In this document: one piece after another, positions 36,755-47,586 of the stretch
Layout: each line of letters begins with the position of its first letter
Position numbering within the stretch: the stretch's first letter is position 1
DNA from: Todiramphus chloris collaris
Lineage: Eukaryota > Chordata > Aves > Coraciiformes > Alcedinidae
Assembly (NCBI GenBank): GCA_025345505.1
Contig: JANVCC010000014.1
Span: forward strand, 1,958,864 to 2,022,863
Length of the DNA stretch: 64,000 bases
Direction: 5' to 3'
Translations under genes and position numbers: made by a program
Notes under the pieces: model-generated
Seen by the model: only the letters and a program-made list of their open reading frames with translations
What the model was told of the DNA's origin: nothing
The model's database searches: none

Positions 36755-37305
36755 GTCACAGAATCTCAGCATGGTGGGGGTTGGAAGTGATCTCTGGAGA
36801 TCATCTTGTCCAACAACCCTGCTCCAGCAGGGTCATCCATGGCAGCTTGCCCAGGATCGCACTGTCCAGGAGGGTTTGGAATCTCTCCAGAGAAGGAGAC
36901 TCCACAGCCTCTCTGGGCAGCCTGGGACAGGCTCTGGCACCCTCACAGCAAAGACTTCCTGGATTCCAGTTTTTGCCCATTCTCCCTTATCCTGTCGCTG
37001 GGCACCACTGACAGGAGTCTGGCCACATCCTCCTGACCCCCACCCCTTAGCTATTGATGAGCATTGATCAGATCCCCTCTCAGCCTTCTCTTCTCCAGGC
37101 TAAACAGCCCCAGGGCTCTCAGCCTTTCCTCAGCACAGAGATGTTCCAGTCCCCTCAGCATCTTTGGAGTGTCCACTGCACTATGTCCAGTAGTTCCTTG
37201 TCTCTCTTGAACTAGGGAGCCCAGAACTGGACCAGATAGTCTACAAGTGATCTTCCTAGGGCAGAGTAGAGGGGGAGGAGAACCTCTCTCGAGGTCCTAG
37301 TCCCT
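36755..37305 (-). mobile_element. CR1 LINE fragment (type C), 3' end present
   Basis: Antisense CR1 from 'tcacagaatctcagcatggt' through 'tggaatctctccagagaagg' and 'ctctcttgaactagggagcc' to about 'aacctctctcgaggtcctag'. A small deletion after 'cacagcaaagacttcctgg' distinguishes it from the other type C copies. Confidence 0.94.
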
Positions 37306-38150
37306 GGGCTAGGCATGGCTGTGCTGATATTATCCCAGATCCTTTCTTCTCTAATAACACTACACTGGGTAGTATTAAAAGTGTGTCCATTGGTCCTAAC
37401 TCCACTTGCAGGTGAAAACCTGAATGCTGTGTACAGACAACAGATTTGCATGTAGCAGATGGACACTGCAAGGAGATAAAGCACAAGGGACTCTTATGGC
37501 CAGTCACTTGGGCTATGTATCCCCCCCAAAATAACTAGGTGGGGACTATTTACTACTGAAAATATGGTAGGAAAATCTGCAGCCATCATCTGGTAGTTAC
37601 CACTGCAGCTTGAGATGGAGATGGACAATGGAGGGGGGGGATGGATGGATGGATGGATGGATGGATGGATGGATGGATGGATGGATGGAGAGTCTTTTGG
37701 CACTGACAGAGGAGATGCCTTTTGTGTCCTGGGGACACTGGGCCACCCGCGCTATGTGCCTATATGACAGTGTACCGGGGGGTGGCAGTGTTAGAGCAGA
37801 GAAAGAGGATGCTCCTTCCATGCAAAGGAAGCCTGGAAAGACCCGAAGTGGAGATGCCCCCGAGCCCTGAGTGCTCTTCACCCCACAGCCTGGCAGGTCT
37901 CCAGAGTGCTGGAGCTGGGGATGGATTTTATTTCTCTGCATATCTCCGGGAAAAAAGAGGAAATAATAAAATTTAAATAAATAAATAAACTGACACTTTG
38001 TAGCTAGGCAAAAGGAAAAACCAAATTCAATTCTGGTTTGCCACAGCTCATAGATTGATGTGAGCTAGGACTGCACCCACCCACATCTTGTGCAGGTATT
38101 AGGGACATCCTGGCTGCCCTCAAGCTTCAGTTTTCCCATCTGCAAAGACA
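37306..38150. other. Unique sequence with an ATGG microsatellite
   Basis: No gene is recognised. It contains the microsatellite at 37641-37689 and an 'aataaataaataaa' tract near 37975-37988. Confidence 0.5.
37641..37689 (+). repeat. (ATGG)n microsatellite, about 12 units
   Basis: Uninterrupted tetranucleotide repeat preceded by a run of G. It has the same motif class and nearly the same length as the array at 16.9 kb. Confidence 0.97.
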
Positions 38151-38875
38151 GAATCACAGAATGGTGGGGGTTGGAGGTCATCCTGTCCAACCCCCCTGCT
38201 CCAGCAGGGTCACCCACAGCAGGCTGCCCAGGATCACATTGTCCAGGAGGGTTTGGAATCTCTCCAGAGAAGGAGACTCCACAGCCTCTCTGGGCAGCCT
38301 GGGACAGGCTCTGGCACCCTCACAGCAAAGATTCTTCTCCTGTTCAGATGGAACCTCCTGGGTTCCAGTTTGTGCCTATTGCCTCTTGTCCTGTCACTGG
38401 GCACCAGTGACAGGAGTCTGGACCCATCCTCTTGACCCCTGCCCTTTAACTATTGATCAGCATTGCTCAGGGCCCCCACAGTCTTCTCTTCTCCAGGCTA
38501 AACAGCCCCAGGGCTCTCAGCCTTTCCTCAGCACAGAGATGCTCCAGTCCCCTCTGGACTCTTGTCCTGGTTTGAGTGAGAACAGAATTAATTCTGTTCA
38601 GTGATTTTACTTTTCATCTCAGTTGTTCTAACTCACTGCACTGTCTGAAGTCAGCAGCCTGTTCTCACAGGCAGTGTCTGCGTCCAGCAGTGACAACCCC
38701 CCATGTTTAGAGTTAGCACCAAGGATTGGTGTGCAGCCCAAGGCCACTGCTGGACCTTGTGTACCACACTGGGGGGTGCAGAAAGTGAAAGGCTGCACCT
38801 GCAGGGAGGAGCGGACAGGAGAGGTGACCCCAGACTGACCAGCGAGGGATTCCAGCCCATATACCTCATGTTCGG

Positions 38876-38882
38876 TATAAAG
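38876..38882 (+). promoter_or_regulatory. Putative TATA box of the solo LTR
   Basis: TATAAAG, about 300 bp upstream of the LTR's poly(A) signal. It may mark the U3/R region. Activity is unknown. Confidence 0.5.
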
Positions 38883-39172
38883 CTGAGGGATCACGAGGGT
38901 CAAGCTTGGCTGGCAATTTTTCCAGCTTCTTCAATGGCCGGCATGCGAGGAGGAGTCTGTCCATTCTGCCTTCTATCCCAGTCAGCATGTTCCTGAACCT
39001 GGTACCAGAATCCAGCTCCTGAACACAGCTCCCACCTGCTGTGGGGCCCAGTCTGGGACCTTCCCAGTGCCTGCTCCACGGCATCAATGGTGATGGTGAT
39101 GTAATTGTCATCAGGGGTGGTTGGGTTCCATACTAGTTTTGTACATATTCCATTTTTATTATTTTCCTTTTC

Positions 39173-39178
39173 ATTAAA
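39173..39178 (+). promoter_or_regulatory. Putative LTR poly(A) signal ATTAAA
   Basis: ATTAAA variant within the LTR, about 135 bp from the right end. Confidence 0.5.
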
Positions 39179-40115
39179 GCTGTTCTCGTTTCCTTTTCTA
39201 ATCACTAAGTCTCTCTCCCTTATTCCCTTTCCCTTCCCCTTTGGGGAGGGAAGGGGGTTAACAGAGAGTGTCTGTTATAGGTCTAGTGGGCTGCCCTGAC
39301 CCTGAACCGTGACAACTATCTAGCTCCTTGTCTCTCTTGAACTGGGGAGCCCAGAACTAGATCCAGTTCTCCAGAGGTGGCCTCCCAAGAGCAGAGTAGA
39401 GGGAGAGGAGAACCTCCCTTGATCTGCTGGCCACAGTCTTCTTCATGCACACCAAACCTCAGGGATCTTCCTCTCATGAGGCAGAGGAGCAGCAGGTCAA
39501 AGGGTGAATTGCAGCCCACAAGGTCCTAGAGATGCAGAAGATCAGCAAGTTGAGTTGATGGACAATAGGTCTATGAGCAGAAGGCAAAGGGACGCTGTGA
39601 CAGTTTTGGCTGCTGGGGTAGTGTGAATGCAATGGAAAGGGCTCTCACCATTAGCAATTCCACTGCTCTCACAGACAGGGTAACCAGGACCATGGAGCAA
39701 CATAGCTGGGCATCAGCTGTGCTCTTAAGTTCTTGGCCAAACACTGAGCATTTATTTTTATGAGGATGTGTTATTTTTATTTTCTTAAAAAAAAAAAATC
39801 AAATAAATAGGAAGTTACTTCAGATGTCATCAATGTAGGATTTTTTTATGTAAAATAATTCTTTACTGGATCTTTTCTCTTTAAATCTAGCGTATATATG
39901 ACAACGAAATTATTTTCCAGCAACTCATAATGAGGAGAATGAAGGCACTTGAGCTGCTCTGGGACAGTCACAGGGTACAGCAGTGGTCAAGGACCACCCA
40001 TGGGACAACAAAAAGTGTCTTCAGGATGACTCCTCACATCTGCAAAGCAGCCCAAAGAGTAACTTCTCTCCATAGGCCAAGTCATCAGAGCTTCTTGACA
40101 TGTCAGGGCTGCAAA

Positions 40116-40132
40116 ACACACACACACACACA
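40116..40132 (+). repeat. (AC)n microsatellite, 8 units
   Basis: Short dinucleotide repeat. Confidence 0.9.
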
Positions 40133-40684
40133 AAACATTTTATAAGTTTTAAGACTTTTAAAACTCCTACTTCATGCTCCCTGGGGCCTGTGCTATCTGA
40201 GGCTCAGGCTCTCCAAGGTTCCAGTACACTCCAGCAAAGGCCATGCAAGCCCTGATTATGCCATCCCTGGATATTAATTATTAAGAAAAACATTTCTAAA
40301 ACCCTAAAGATCTTCAAGCCACCAAGAGAACAATTTTTCTGTTTCCACCAGCCTCGCCATGTGACCGTTAAGAACTAGAGTTTTGAAACCAACATGCTTA
40401 GAAACACAACTTCTCCCAAATGCTTATAGGGTGTACTTTTAACACAAGGACCCAGGAAGTCTGTCATCAAGGCCACCATGTCCACCCAGATGCAATCAGA
40501 AATTCAGGTGGGAAATTGCTCCAGGTGTTTGTTAGAAAATAGATGGAAACAAGAAGAGTCAGTACATGCCCTGCTTGCATGGAGCATCATCACGGCTTAG
40601 CGTTGGTGTTCTGCGCTCTTGTGTCCATGGAGCAGGGCCAGATCCTGCCTCCTGCATAGATAAAAGGAGACACGTGCCCTTCGT

Positions 40685-40710
40685 CTTTTTGCACCAAGAG
40701 GTGCAAAAAG
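40685..40710. repeat. Short perfect inverted repeat
   Basis: 'ctttttgcacc' is followed after four bases by 'ggtgcaaaaag', an 11-bp perfect stem with an AAGA loop. Function unknown. Confidence 0.8.
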
Positions 40711-41383
40711 AAAGCGACCACAGAAACCAGATGACCAGACATGAGTATGCAAGGCAGGGACAGGGTTAGGAGTGGCAGAAGTCTTCACCTGGCAATTGGC
40801 AATTTTTTAAAATTTGCAAAAAAAATGTGAGGATTGAGGGAAGGTGAGGGTGGACTTGGCAGGGTTGGGCTCCAGGCAGGGAGGGGAAACCATAGGGAGC
40901 ATCAGTGGGACTCATGCAATGGTACACAGTAGAGGAGAAGCGATTCATGAGCTGAAGGAGCAGAGTGTGGTGGTGGGAGAAGGTTGCTCAGAGAAGTGTG
41001 AGGGCAAAGGAGAGAGAGAAAAGGAGATGAAAAGAAGTATCTTATGGAGTGCAAGTAATGAACTGAGCTGAACTAGTACAGGCCTTGGCTCTTCTGCCAT
41101 CCCAATGGGTGGTCCCAGCTTGAAAGAGTGAATGCTCCCTGGTGAAAGGATTTGGCCTTCAAGAGACACCAGGGTCTCATTCAGGAAAGTCTGGTTGGCT
41201 TCTGTCTGACAGCTTCCTGGTCAGATGTGCTCAGGAAGGGGGGATGGGATGAGGGGGCTGCTTCTTAGTGCAATCATAACACAGGGAAGGGATTTGTCCC
41301 CTACTCAAACACTGGCACAGGTTCCTCAGACAGGTTGTGAATTCTCCATCTGCAGAGATGATGATTCAAAACATGACTGGAGA

Positions 41384-41463
41384 CAGCCCTGGGCAACTTG
41401 CTGTAGATCACGCAGATGATCTCAGGAGGTGCCTTCCAACCTCAACAAATTTGTGACTCAGTC
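41384..41463 (+). mobile_element. Old CR1-like 3' fragment
   Basis: 'ccctgggcaacttgctgtag' and 'ctcaggaggtgccttccaac' resemble a CR1 3' end, ending 'tttgtgactcag'. The match is diverged and short. Confidence 0.55.
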
Positions 41464-42785
41464 ATTTCTTTTACAGCATTTAGCAGCCTCCTTTCCATCA
41501 CCCCTGAGCAAGTTTCCCCAATTTCACGTGTAGCATTTTCATGGGGTAATTTCTCCAGCTACTCCAGACATCTGCTTCTGAATGACATGAGCTTCCCCAG
41601 AGGAGTGTCTCACCCACCATGGCCTGGAACAGGAACACAGACCTTGCCGAGGGTGTAAATGTTTGTGCTGACTTCTACAACCTTCTCCCACCATAGCCAT
41701 CCCACGTGGGACAGCTGTAGACACCATATGCTGACAGCACCAGTGTCCTACAGAGCTGCACTCTTGGAAGGCGGCATCTCAGATACCACCAAACACTGGT
41801 ATGCTCAAGACCGTACAACATTTAAGTCAAATAGACTGCTGTGATCTCTGTCCTGTTCCCAGGGAACCCAGTGATGAGATTTTAAGTGTGTGAGCGTTCC
41901 ACAGAATTGGGTAGTTTAACAAGACTTCAATCCTGAAGGAGGGATTGTTGTCCTTTAACACATTTTTCGACCAATTTGTTGAGAATAAGCAGAGGCTAAA
42001 TAACCCCAGGATCATCTACAATGAGTGTAACTGAAGCTACCAGTAATTAAAAATGAAATTATAACTGACAGGACAAGATCAGAGCTCCGATGGTTTATGA
42101 TCAGCAGTGAGTTCCTCCTTAATGTCATGCAAGAGACTTTTTATTGCCTATTGTCCTAGAATATTAGAACTAAACATTCAGGTGACTAAAAGTAGGGGAG
42201 ATTTTTCCTCATCCATAGTCTAAGCTCAGGAAGCCACAGTTATGTGGATTTGTCTGCTTGGAAATGTAGCTGGTGCCTGGAGCAAGATGTGGACTTGCAG
42301 AATAACAGCCACAGCAGAAACACGATGGAGAAGGTGTGAATCTCAATCCAAAACCTCCATAAATGTTGTGAGAACTTAGAGGCTATCAAGGACACTATGT
42401 CCATTCAGGAGGGACTTTGCACAGCTACACCTATTTCTGGCAGTGATGTTTTTTGGTCAGGACGTGAGTAGAATAGGACAGGGGGTGAGATATTCATTAC
42501 AATATACTGAGGAGTCAAAGATCCATGAAAGCCACCCATTACAGTGAAAGTTTATTTCAAAGATTGTGTTTAAAAACTATCTGACCCAATTTTGGCATGA
42601 ATCTCACCTCACACTTTAAAAATCAAGCCAAACTGGGATCCATCTTTCTGTCCTCAGGTTGTTCATAAGATCTCAAGCTCTTGCCAAGACCTCAATCATG
42701 GTCCACTGACCCCATCTTCCCCAGTCTGAGGATTTAGTCCCAGAATATGTGACTCAAGGAATTGGTACCCAAAGACCACCTATAT
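41464..42785. other. Unique sequence, no feature seen
   Basis: No repeat or gene recognised over about 1.3 kb. Confidence 0.5.
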
Positions 42786-43253
42786 TCATAGAATCACAGA
42801 ATCACAGAACAGTCCAACCCCCCTGCAGGGATCAGGGACATCTGCAACTAGAGCAGGTTTCTCAGAGCCCCAGCCAACCTCACCTGGAATGCTTCCAAGG
42901 ATGGGGCATCAACCACCTCTCCGCACAACTTGAATCAGGGTCTTACCACCCTCAGCATAAAACATTTCTTCCTTCTCTCCAGTCTAAATTTCCCTTTTTT
43001 AGTCTAAAACCACTTGTTCTGTCACAATAGACCCTACTAAAAAGTCTGTTCCCATCATTACTGTGGCCTCCTCTGGCCCCGCTCCAACAGGTCCCTGTCT
43101 CTCCTGTGCTGAGGACTCCAGAGCTGGACCCAGCACTGCAGGGAGGTCTCCTCAGAGCAGAGCAGAGGGGCAGAATCCCCTCCCTCAACATGTTGCCCAC
43201 ACTGCTCTGGATGCAAATCAGGATGTGATTGGTCTGAGCTGCGAGCACATATT
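42786..43253 (-). mobile_element. CR1 LINE fragment (type A)
   Basis: Antisense CR1 from 'agaatcacagaatcacagaa' to 'gtctgagctgcgagcacata'. An internal deletion removes the first part of the tip (it jumps to 'cagtccaacccccctgcagg'). Another removes the ORF2 block between 'cccatcattac' and 'tgtggcctcctctgg', where the full type A sequence has about 120 bp more. Confidence 0.92.
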
Positions 43254-44221
43254 CTTGCTAGAATTGACCTCCCAGGGATCATCCTGGTCAAAATTACTTT
43301 GAGGACACATTCCAGAAGCACCACCAGATCCCACCACCTGGCAGAGCTCTCCAGCTCTTTCATTTATCAAAAACATGACTGCAATCTGTAGGGATAATTG
43401 GGTCAGAGCAATGGAAATTAAGTTTGAGGTTTTGTTATGCATCCAGATGCTCCTGAGATGCCGGTGGGTGCATTATTCATGAGTTGCTAATATTAATCAA
43501 ATCTGTATTTTTATGTATAGTGTCCAAGGACATGTCCTGAGTGCATCAGAACCTATTTCCATGGGACAGGATTTAACCATTTCTATTTGCCATCCAACAG
43601 CTTTCACTTGACGTGGTTAGAGGACAGTGAAGATATTTCTGTAGGCATTTGGAGCAAGAGGACATTTGTCTGGGAGGACATTTGGAGAAGGAGTTTAATT
43701 TAGTAGCTATGAATTGCCCCTGGAAGTCAATGTCTCCCTCCACTGACTGTAGAGCCAGGTGGCAATGTCTTCCCATGCCATGTGATTTTCCAGTCCACCC
43801 AGTCACATACCAGGTTTGACCCAAAAATCCTAATAAAGGAGATGGACATAGAAAAGACACAGGTCAGGATTCTTTGTGGTTGCATTTGGGCTGTCCCTAC
43901 ATTTGGGAGAGTTGTTTTCTGACCCTACCTGAGATCTACTCCTCTGCCTTGGCCATACACTATATCTTTGGTGTGTGCCCCAGGTGGTGTAGAGGGGGAG
44001 ATGGAGACCTTGCCCCACTCCAGAGTGCAACCCAGGGATTGGAAAGGAAATGACAAGGGAAGGACCAACATTGAACCATGGGAAGCTCTTCCAGATCTGT
44101 GAGGAAAAGATTGGTCTTCCTCTAGTGTTTCTTCCACTGGTAGGGAGTCTCTACAAGGGGATATGACCAGGCTAGATCAATGGGAGACAAGCCAAAATGA
44201 ATGCTCATGCCAAATACTTTG
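43254..44221. other. Unique sequence, CR1-like scrap near the right end
   Basis: No gene is recognised. At about 44141-44184 a piece resembling CR1 ORF2 ('gaccaggctagatcaatggg') precedes the CR1 copy in the wrong order; it may be a separate old fragment. Confidence 0.45.
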
Positions 44222-45269
44222 CTGAGTGACAAAACTGCCTGGATGGCCAGGCCCAAAATGTGGTGGTGAATGGAGTCCAGCTGATGGCCACTCACAAGTG
44301 GTGTTCCCCAAGGCTCAGTGCTGGGGTCTGTTCTGTTCAATATCTTTATCAATCATCTCTATGAGGTGATCAAGGCATCCTCAGTAAGTGTGCAGACAAC
44401 AAAAAGTTGGGAGGGAGTGTAGATATGCTTGAGGATAGGAAGGCTCTGCAGAGGGGACTGGCCAGGCTGGATTGATGGGCTGAGGACAATGGGTTGAGGT
44501 TCAACAGGGCCAAGGGCCAGGTCCCGCACCTGGGTGACAACAAACCCCTGCAGCACTACAGGCTGGGGGATGAATGGATGTAAGCTCCACAGAAGAAAAG
44601 GACCTGGGGTGGGTTGGTCAAGAGGTAGATGAAGATGAGCCAGTGTGTGCCCAGGTGGACATGAGGTCCACCAGCATCCTGATTTGGTTCAGCACTAGTG
44701 TGGACAGCAGGACTAGAGGAGGGATCTTCCCCTTGGACTGGGCACTGGGGAAGTAACCCTTTGAGTCCTGGGTTCAGTTTTGGGATCCTCACTCCAAGAA
44801 GGACACTGAGGGGCTGGAGCACATCCAGAGAAGGGCAGCAAAGCTGGGGAAGGGTCTAGAACACAAGTGTTGTGATGAGTGGCTGAGGGACCTGGGGTTG
44901 TTGAGCCTGGAGAAAAGGAGGCTGAGGGTAGACCTTCTCACTCTTGATGATGCCCTGACAGGAGGTTCTAGCCAGGTGGGGGTTGGTATCTTCTCCCAAG
45001 TAACAAGAGATAGGACAAGAGAAAATGTCCTGAAGTTGTGCCAGAGGAGGTTTAGGGTGGACGTTAGGAAAATCTTCACTGAAAGGGCTGTTGAGCTGTG
45101 GAACAGGCTTCCCAGGGCGGTGATGGAGTCACCATCCCAGAGGGTAAAGAGATACAGAGGAATTGCTTAGGGACATGGTTTAGGGGTGGAATTGGCAGTG
45201 TTAGGTGGAATCAATAATCTTGAAGGTCTTTTCCAACCAAAACAATTCTATGACTCTATGATTCTATGA
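44222..45269 (+). mobile_element. Longest CR1 LINE copy (type B), includes RT motifs
   Basis: This sense CR1 reaches upstream into the reverse transcriptase domain. The stretch at 44298 reads SGVPQGSVLGSVLFNIF, the conserved block before the catalytic site. The catalytic FADD-type box is degenerate, CADN at about 44389-44400. ORF2 then continues, with frameshifts and stops, to the C-terminus (about 44800-44960) and the 3' UTR. It ends with the octamer repeat 'attctatgactctatgattctatg'. ORF2 is therefore dead here, and the 5' half of the element is absent. Confidence 0.95.
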
Positions 45270-45532
45270 CAAGAGGAAATGGCCTCAAGTTGTGCCAGGG
45301 GAGGTTTAGGTTGGACAGGAAGAACAATTTCTTTCCCACAAAGGTTGTTAAGACCTGTCCCAGGCTGCCCAGGGCAGTGGTGGAATCCTCATCCCTGGAG
45401 GGGTTTCAAAGAAACAGAGCTGTGGTGCTGAGGGACATGGTTTAGTGGTGACCTGGCAGTTCTGGGTTAATGGTTGGACTCAATGCTCTCAACGGTCCCT
45501 CCAACCAAATGATACTATGATTCTATGTTTCT
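45270..45532 (+). mobile_element. Second CR1 3' fragment (type B) in tandem
   Basis: Immediately after the octamer end of the previous copy, type B sequence starts again at 'aagaggaaatggcctcaagt'. It runs through 'ggaggggtttcaaagaaaca' to 'actatgattctatg'. The two copies are head-to-tail in the same orientation. Confidence 0.92.
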
Positions 45533-47586
45533 AAATCTCTTGTACAATCTCCATCTGCTATGAACTGCAGCATGCAGCATCTCGATTCAAAACTATTGAG
45601 ATGCTCTATGGGGAAATAACATGTGTGCCTCACAGTTCAAGGCAAGAAAAGGGCTTAGAGACCTCTGGGGAGCATCTCTGGGTGGGGAGAAGGGCAGCAC
45701 TTTCCAAAATGCTCAATATCAGTAGTGGCTTTGCCCGTTGATTCATTGCAGGAGTTTTGTTATTTCCCACTAAGAATGACATTAAGGAAGGGCAATATCT
45801 TGTTATAACTTCAAACTGCAAGTGAGTTATTGATGCTATTCTGCTAATACAATTATATTTTTTTAGACTAATTAAGTGTTTCATTTTGATTTACGTTTTT
45901 CTCATGGGGGCCAGGATGGAAAAACACGATTGTAAAACATGTCAACAGGCTCCAAAGAATGAGAATTTGATCTACTGCTTCTGAAAACAACTTCAAATCA
46001 ATGCTAATTTTAAGGGCATTACATGCTGGCAATTTTAATCCAATGCAATCCATTACCTTGAGCTTTTTAACAGCACGGTATTGTTTATACAAATTACATC
46101 CTCGAAGCCTGACAGTTTGGAAAAAAATAATAACAAGGAAGAGAAATGGAGAATGGTAGATTAGATGAGAGGTAGAGAGTAAAGGAAATATCAATTGTAT
46201 TTAAATCTCAGTGGGGCAGAAGATCTACTTACTTGGAATATTAAATGGATCTCTCCTATATGATTATGGAGATGACTTTCTGGGTGAAAGGTAAAACTAT
46301 CTGAAAATTACCAGAGATTTAATAATGTTCAGAAATTGCATAAGACCAGCCATTACTCTCAACTACTTGAGGGCAAGCACAGAACATTTCCAAGAGAGCT
46401 TTACTTCTCCTCTCTTAAATGGGATAAGAAAAAGAAGAAAAGGCATAAAAACTTAATTAAGCTCCATCTCTCTTTCTATTTTTTAGCATAAACCTAATGA
46501 AAACAAGGGTGGGTTTTCCTCTGAACATTATCTTAGTCTTGATTTACCTAATGTTAGAGAAAATGGACAAATTCCAGAGGAATTTGTGCCTAGTTAAGTG
46601 CATCAGCAGCTTCACAGCTTGAATACAAGATTCTGGAAGTTTCCAAAGTGCTGCTTTATTTTGCCACAGCAAAACCATGTATTCTGCAGGGGTTGGGCAG
46701 AACAGTCCTTTTCAATCTGTGTTAAATCTTTATCAGCCACAAAGGAAGTATTTCTATGGAGAGGAGAGAAAATCTTAGGAATCCTAAAAGCTCATCATGT
46801 CAAATAAATGGGAAAGTCCAGCCCGCTCTTTCTTACACTTCCCAGAGAAATACAGAAGGTATCAGAAGTTTCTATGAATAATGCAACTGCACAGCGACAT
46901 TATGCAATATAAAGATATGTAAGGGCTGTGAGTTGTCACACATTGAATCCCTCTCCATCTGAGCTGAAGCCACTGATGGATACTTAGCCCTAATTTTTCA
47001 TTGCAGTGTTTCCGAACTTCACAAACCTCTAAAACATTTCTTACTATAGTAAAAAAAAAAAAAAAAAAGATATGTCACTGACCTACCTCAGCCAGAAAAA
47101 TTCCCTTGCTTTTATGCACCAGAAAATTACCTGGAAGTCAAAAGAAATTGAACATTTCCATCTGAATTTCAGCAACAGCAGTAGAAATCCCCTGTGTGCT
47201 ACAATGACCATGGGAAATGTAGGGAGCCACAAGCAGCCAACCACGGGTAACATAAGCATGGAAAACAGTGATGGGAATGGCTTTGGGTTGCAAAGTTTGG
47301 AATAACCTAGCAAAAGTAAGATGGATGATTGATGGATTGACCACTTCTGAGATAATTCCCTGAATTCCCTTAGAGAAGAGAAATGGACATTTCCATAATG
47401 CTGCTTATCTCCTCCTTGGTGCAGAATGTGGCAGAGGAGCTGCATCCCCCAAAATGCCCCTTTTCTCCAGGGGTCAGAAAAGTGACTCAGGAGGACCTGT
47501 GTAGATGGGGGCTAGGGACTCTGAATGGAGAGCGCCCAGAGCTAGTTGAGACAAATCCTTGCCCTTCGTGCCCAAAGCTGAAAAGC
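45533..47586. other. Unique AT-rich sequence upstream of the olfactory receptor remnant
   Basis: About 2 kb without CR1. A poly-A run of about 18 lies at 47050-47068. Frames on both strands lack similarity. No promoter for the receptor can be identified. Confidence 0.5.
47050..47068 (+). repeat. Poly-A run
   Basis: About 18 adenines followed by 'gatatgtcactg'. No retroposed gene or target duplication is recognised next to it. Confidence 0.85.

Larger units (their letters stand above)
38563..39314 (+). mobile_element. Solo LTR of an avian endogenous retrovirus, inside CR1
   Basis: The 752-bp insert starts 'tgtcctggtttgagtgag', the usual start of a common avian ERV LTR group, and ends 'gaaccgtgaca'. 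It has a TATAAAG box at 38876-38882 and ATTAAA at 39173-39178, so the U3-R-U5 order is left to right. Flanks are 'actct' on the left and 'actat' on the right, consistent with a 5-bp target duplication with one change. No internal retroviral genes are present, as expected after LTR-LTR recombination. A frame across it (38703-38996) is not a gene. Confidence 0.85.
38151..39452 (-). mobile_element. CR1 LINE fragment (type C), split by a solo LTR
   Basis: Antisense CR1 starts 'cagaatcacagaatggtggg' and runs to 'cccctctggactct' at 38562. After the LTR it resumes 'ctagctccttgtctctcttg' and continues to 'ttcttcatgcacacc' near 39450. Against the copy at 55.7 kb, about 21 bp is missing just before the insertion ('cagcatctttggagcctgc'). 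Confidence 0.92.
39453..41383. other. Unique sequence with a CA repeat
   Basis: No gene is recognised. A 12-A run lies at about 39787-39798 and a short (AC)n at 40116-40132. A 21-codon inverted stretch near 40686-40712 ('tttttgcaccaagaggtgcaaaaag') is a perfect short palindrome. Confidence 0.5.

Noticed and set aside
38703..38996. 97-codon frame with cysteines inside the solo LTR
   Set aside because: It lies within U3/R of the LTR with no relation to retroviral proteins.
47050..47068. Poly-A run possibly marking a processed pseudogene
   Set aside because: The sequence before it does not resemble a gene and no target-site duplication is visible. The olfactory receptor lies after it, not before.
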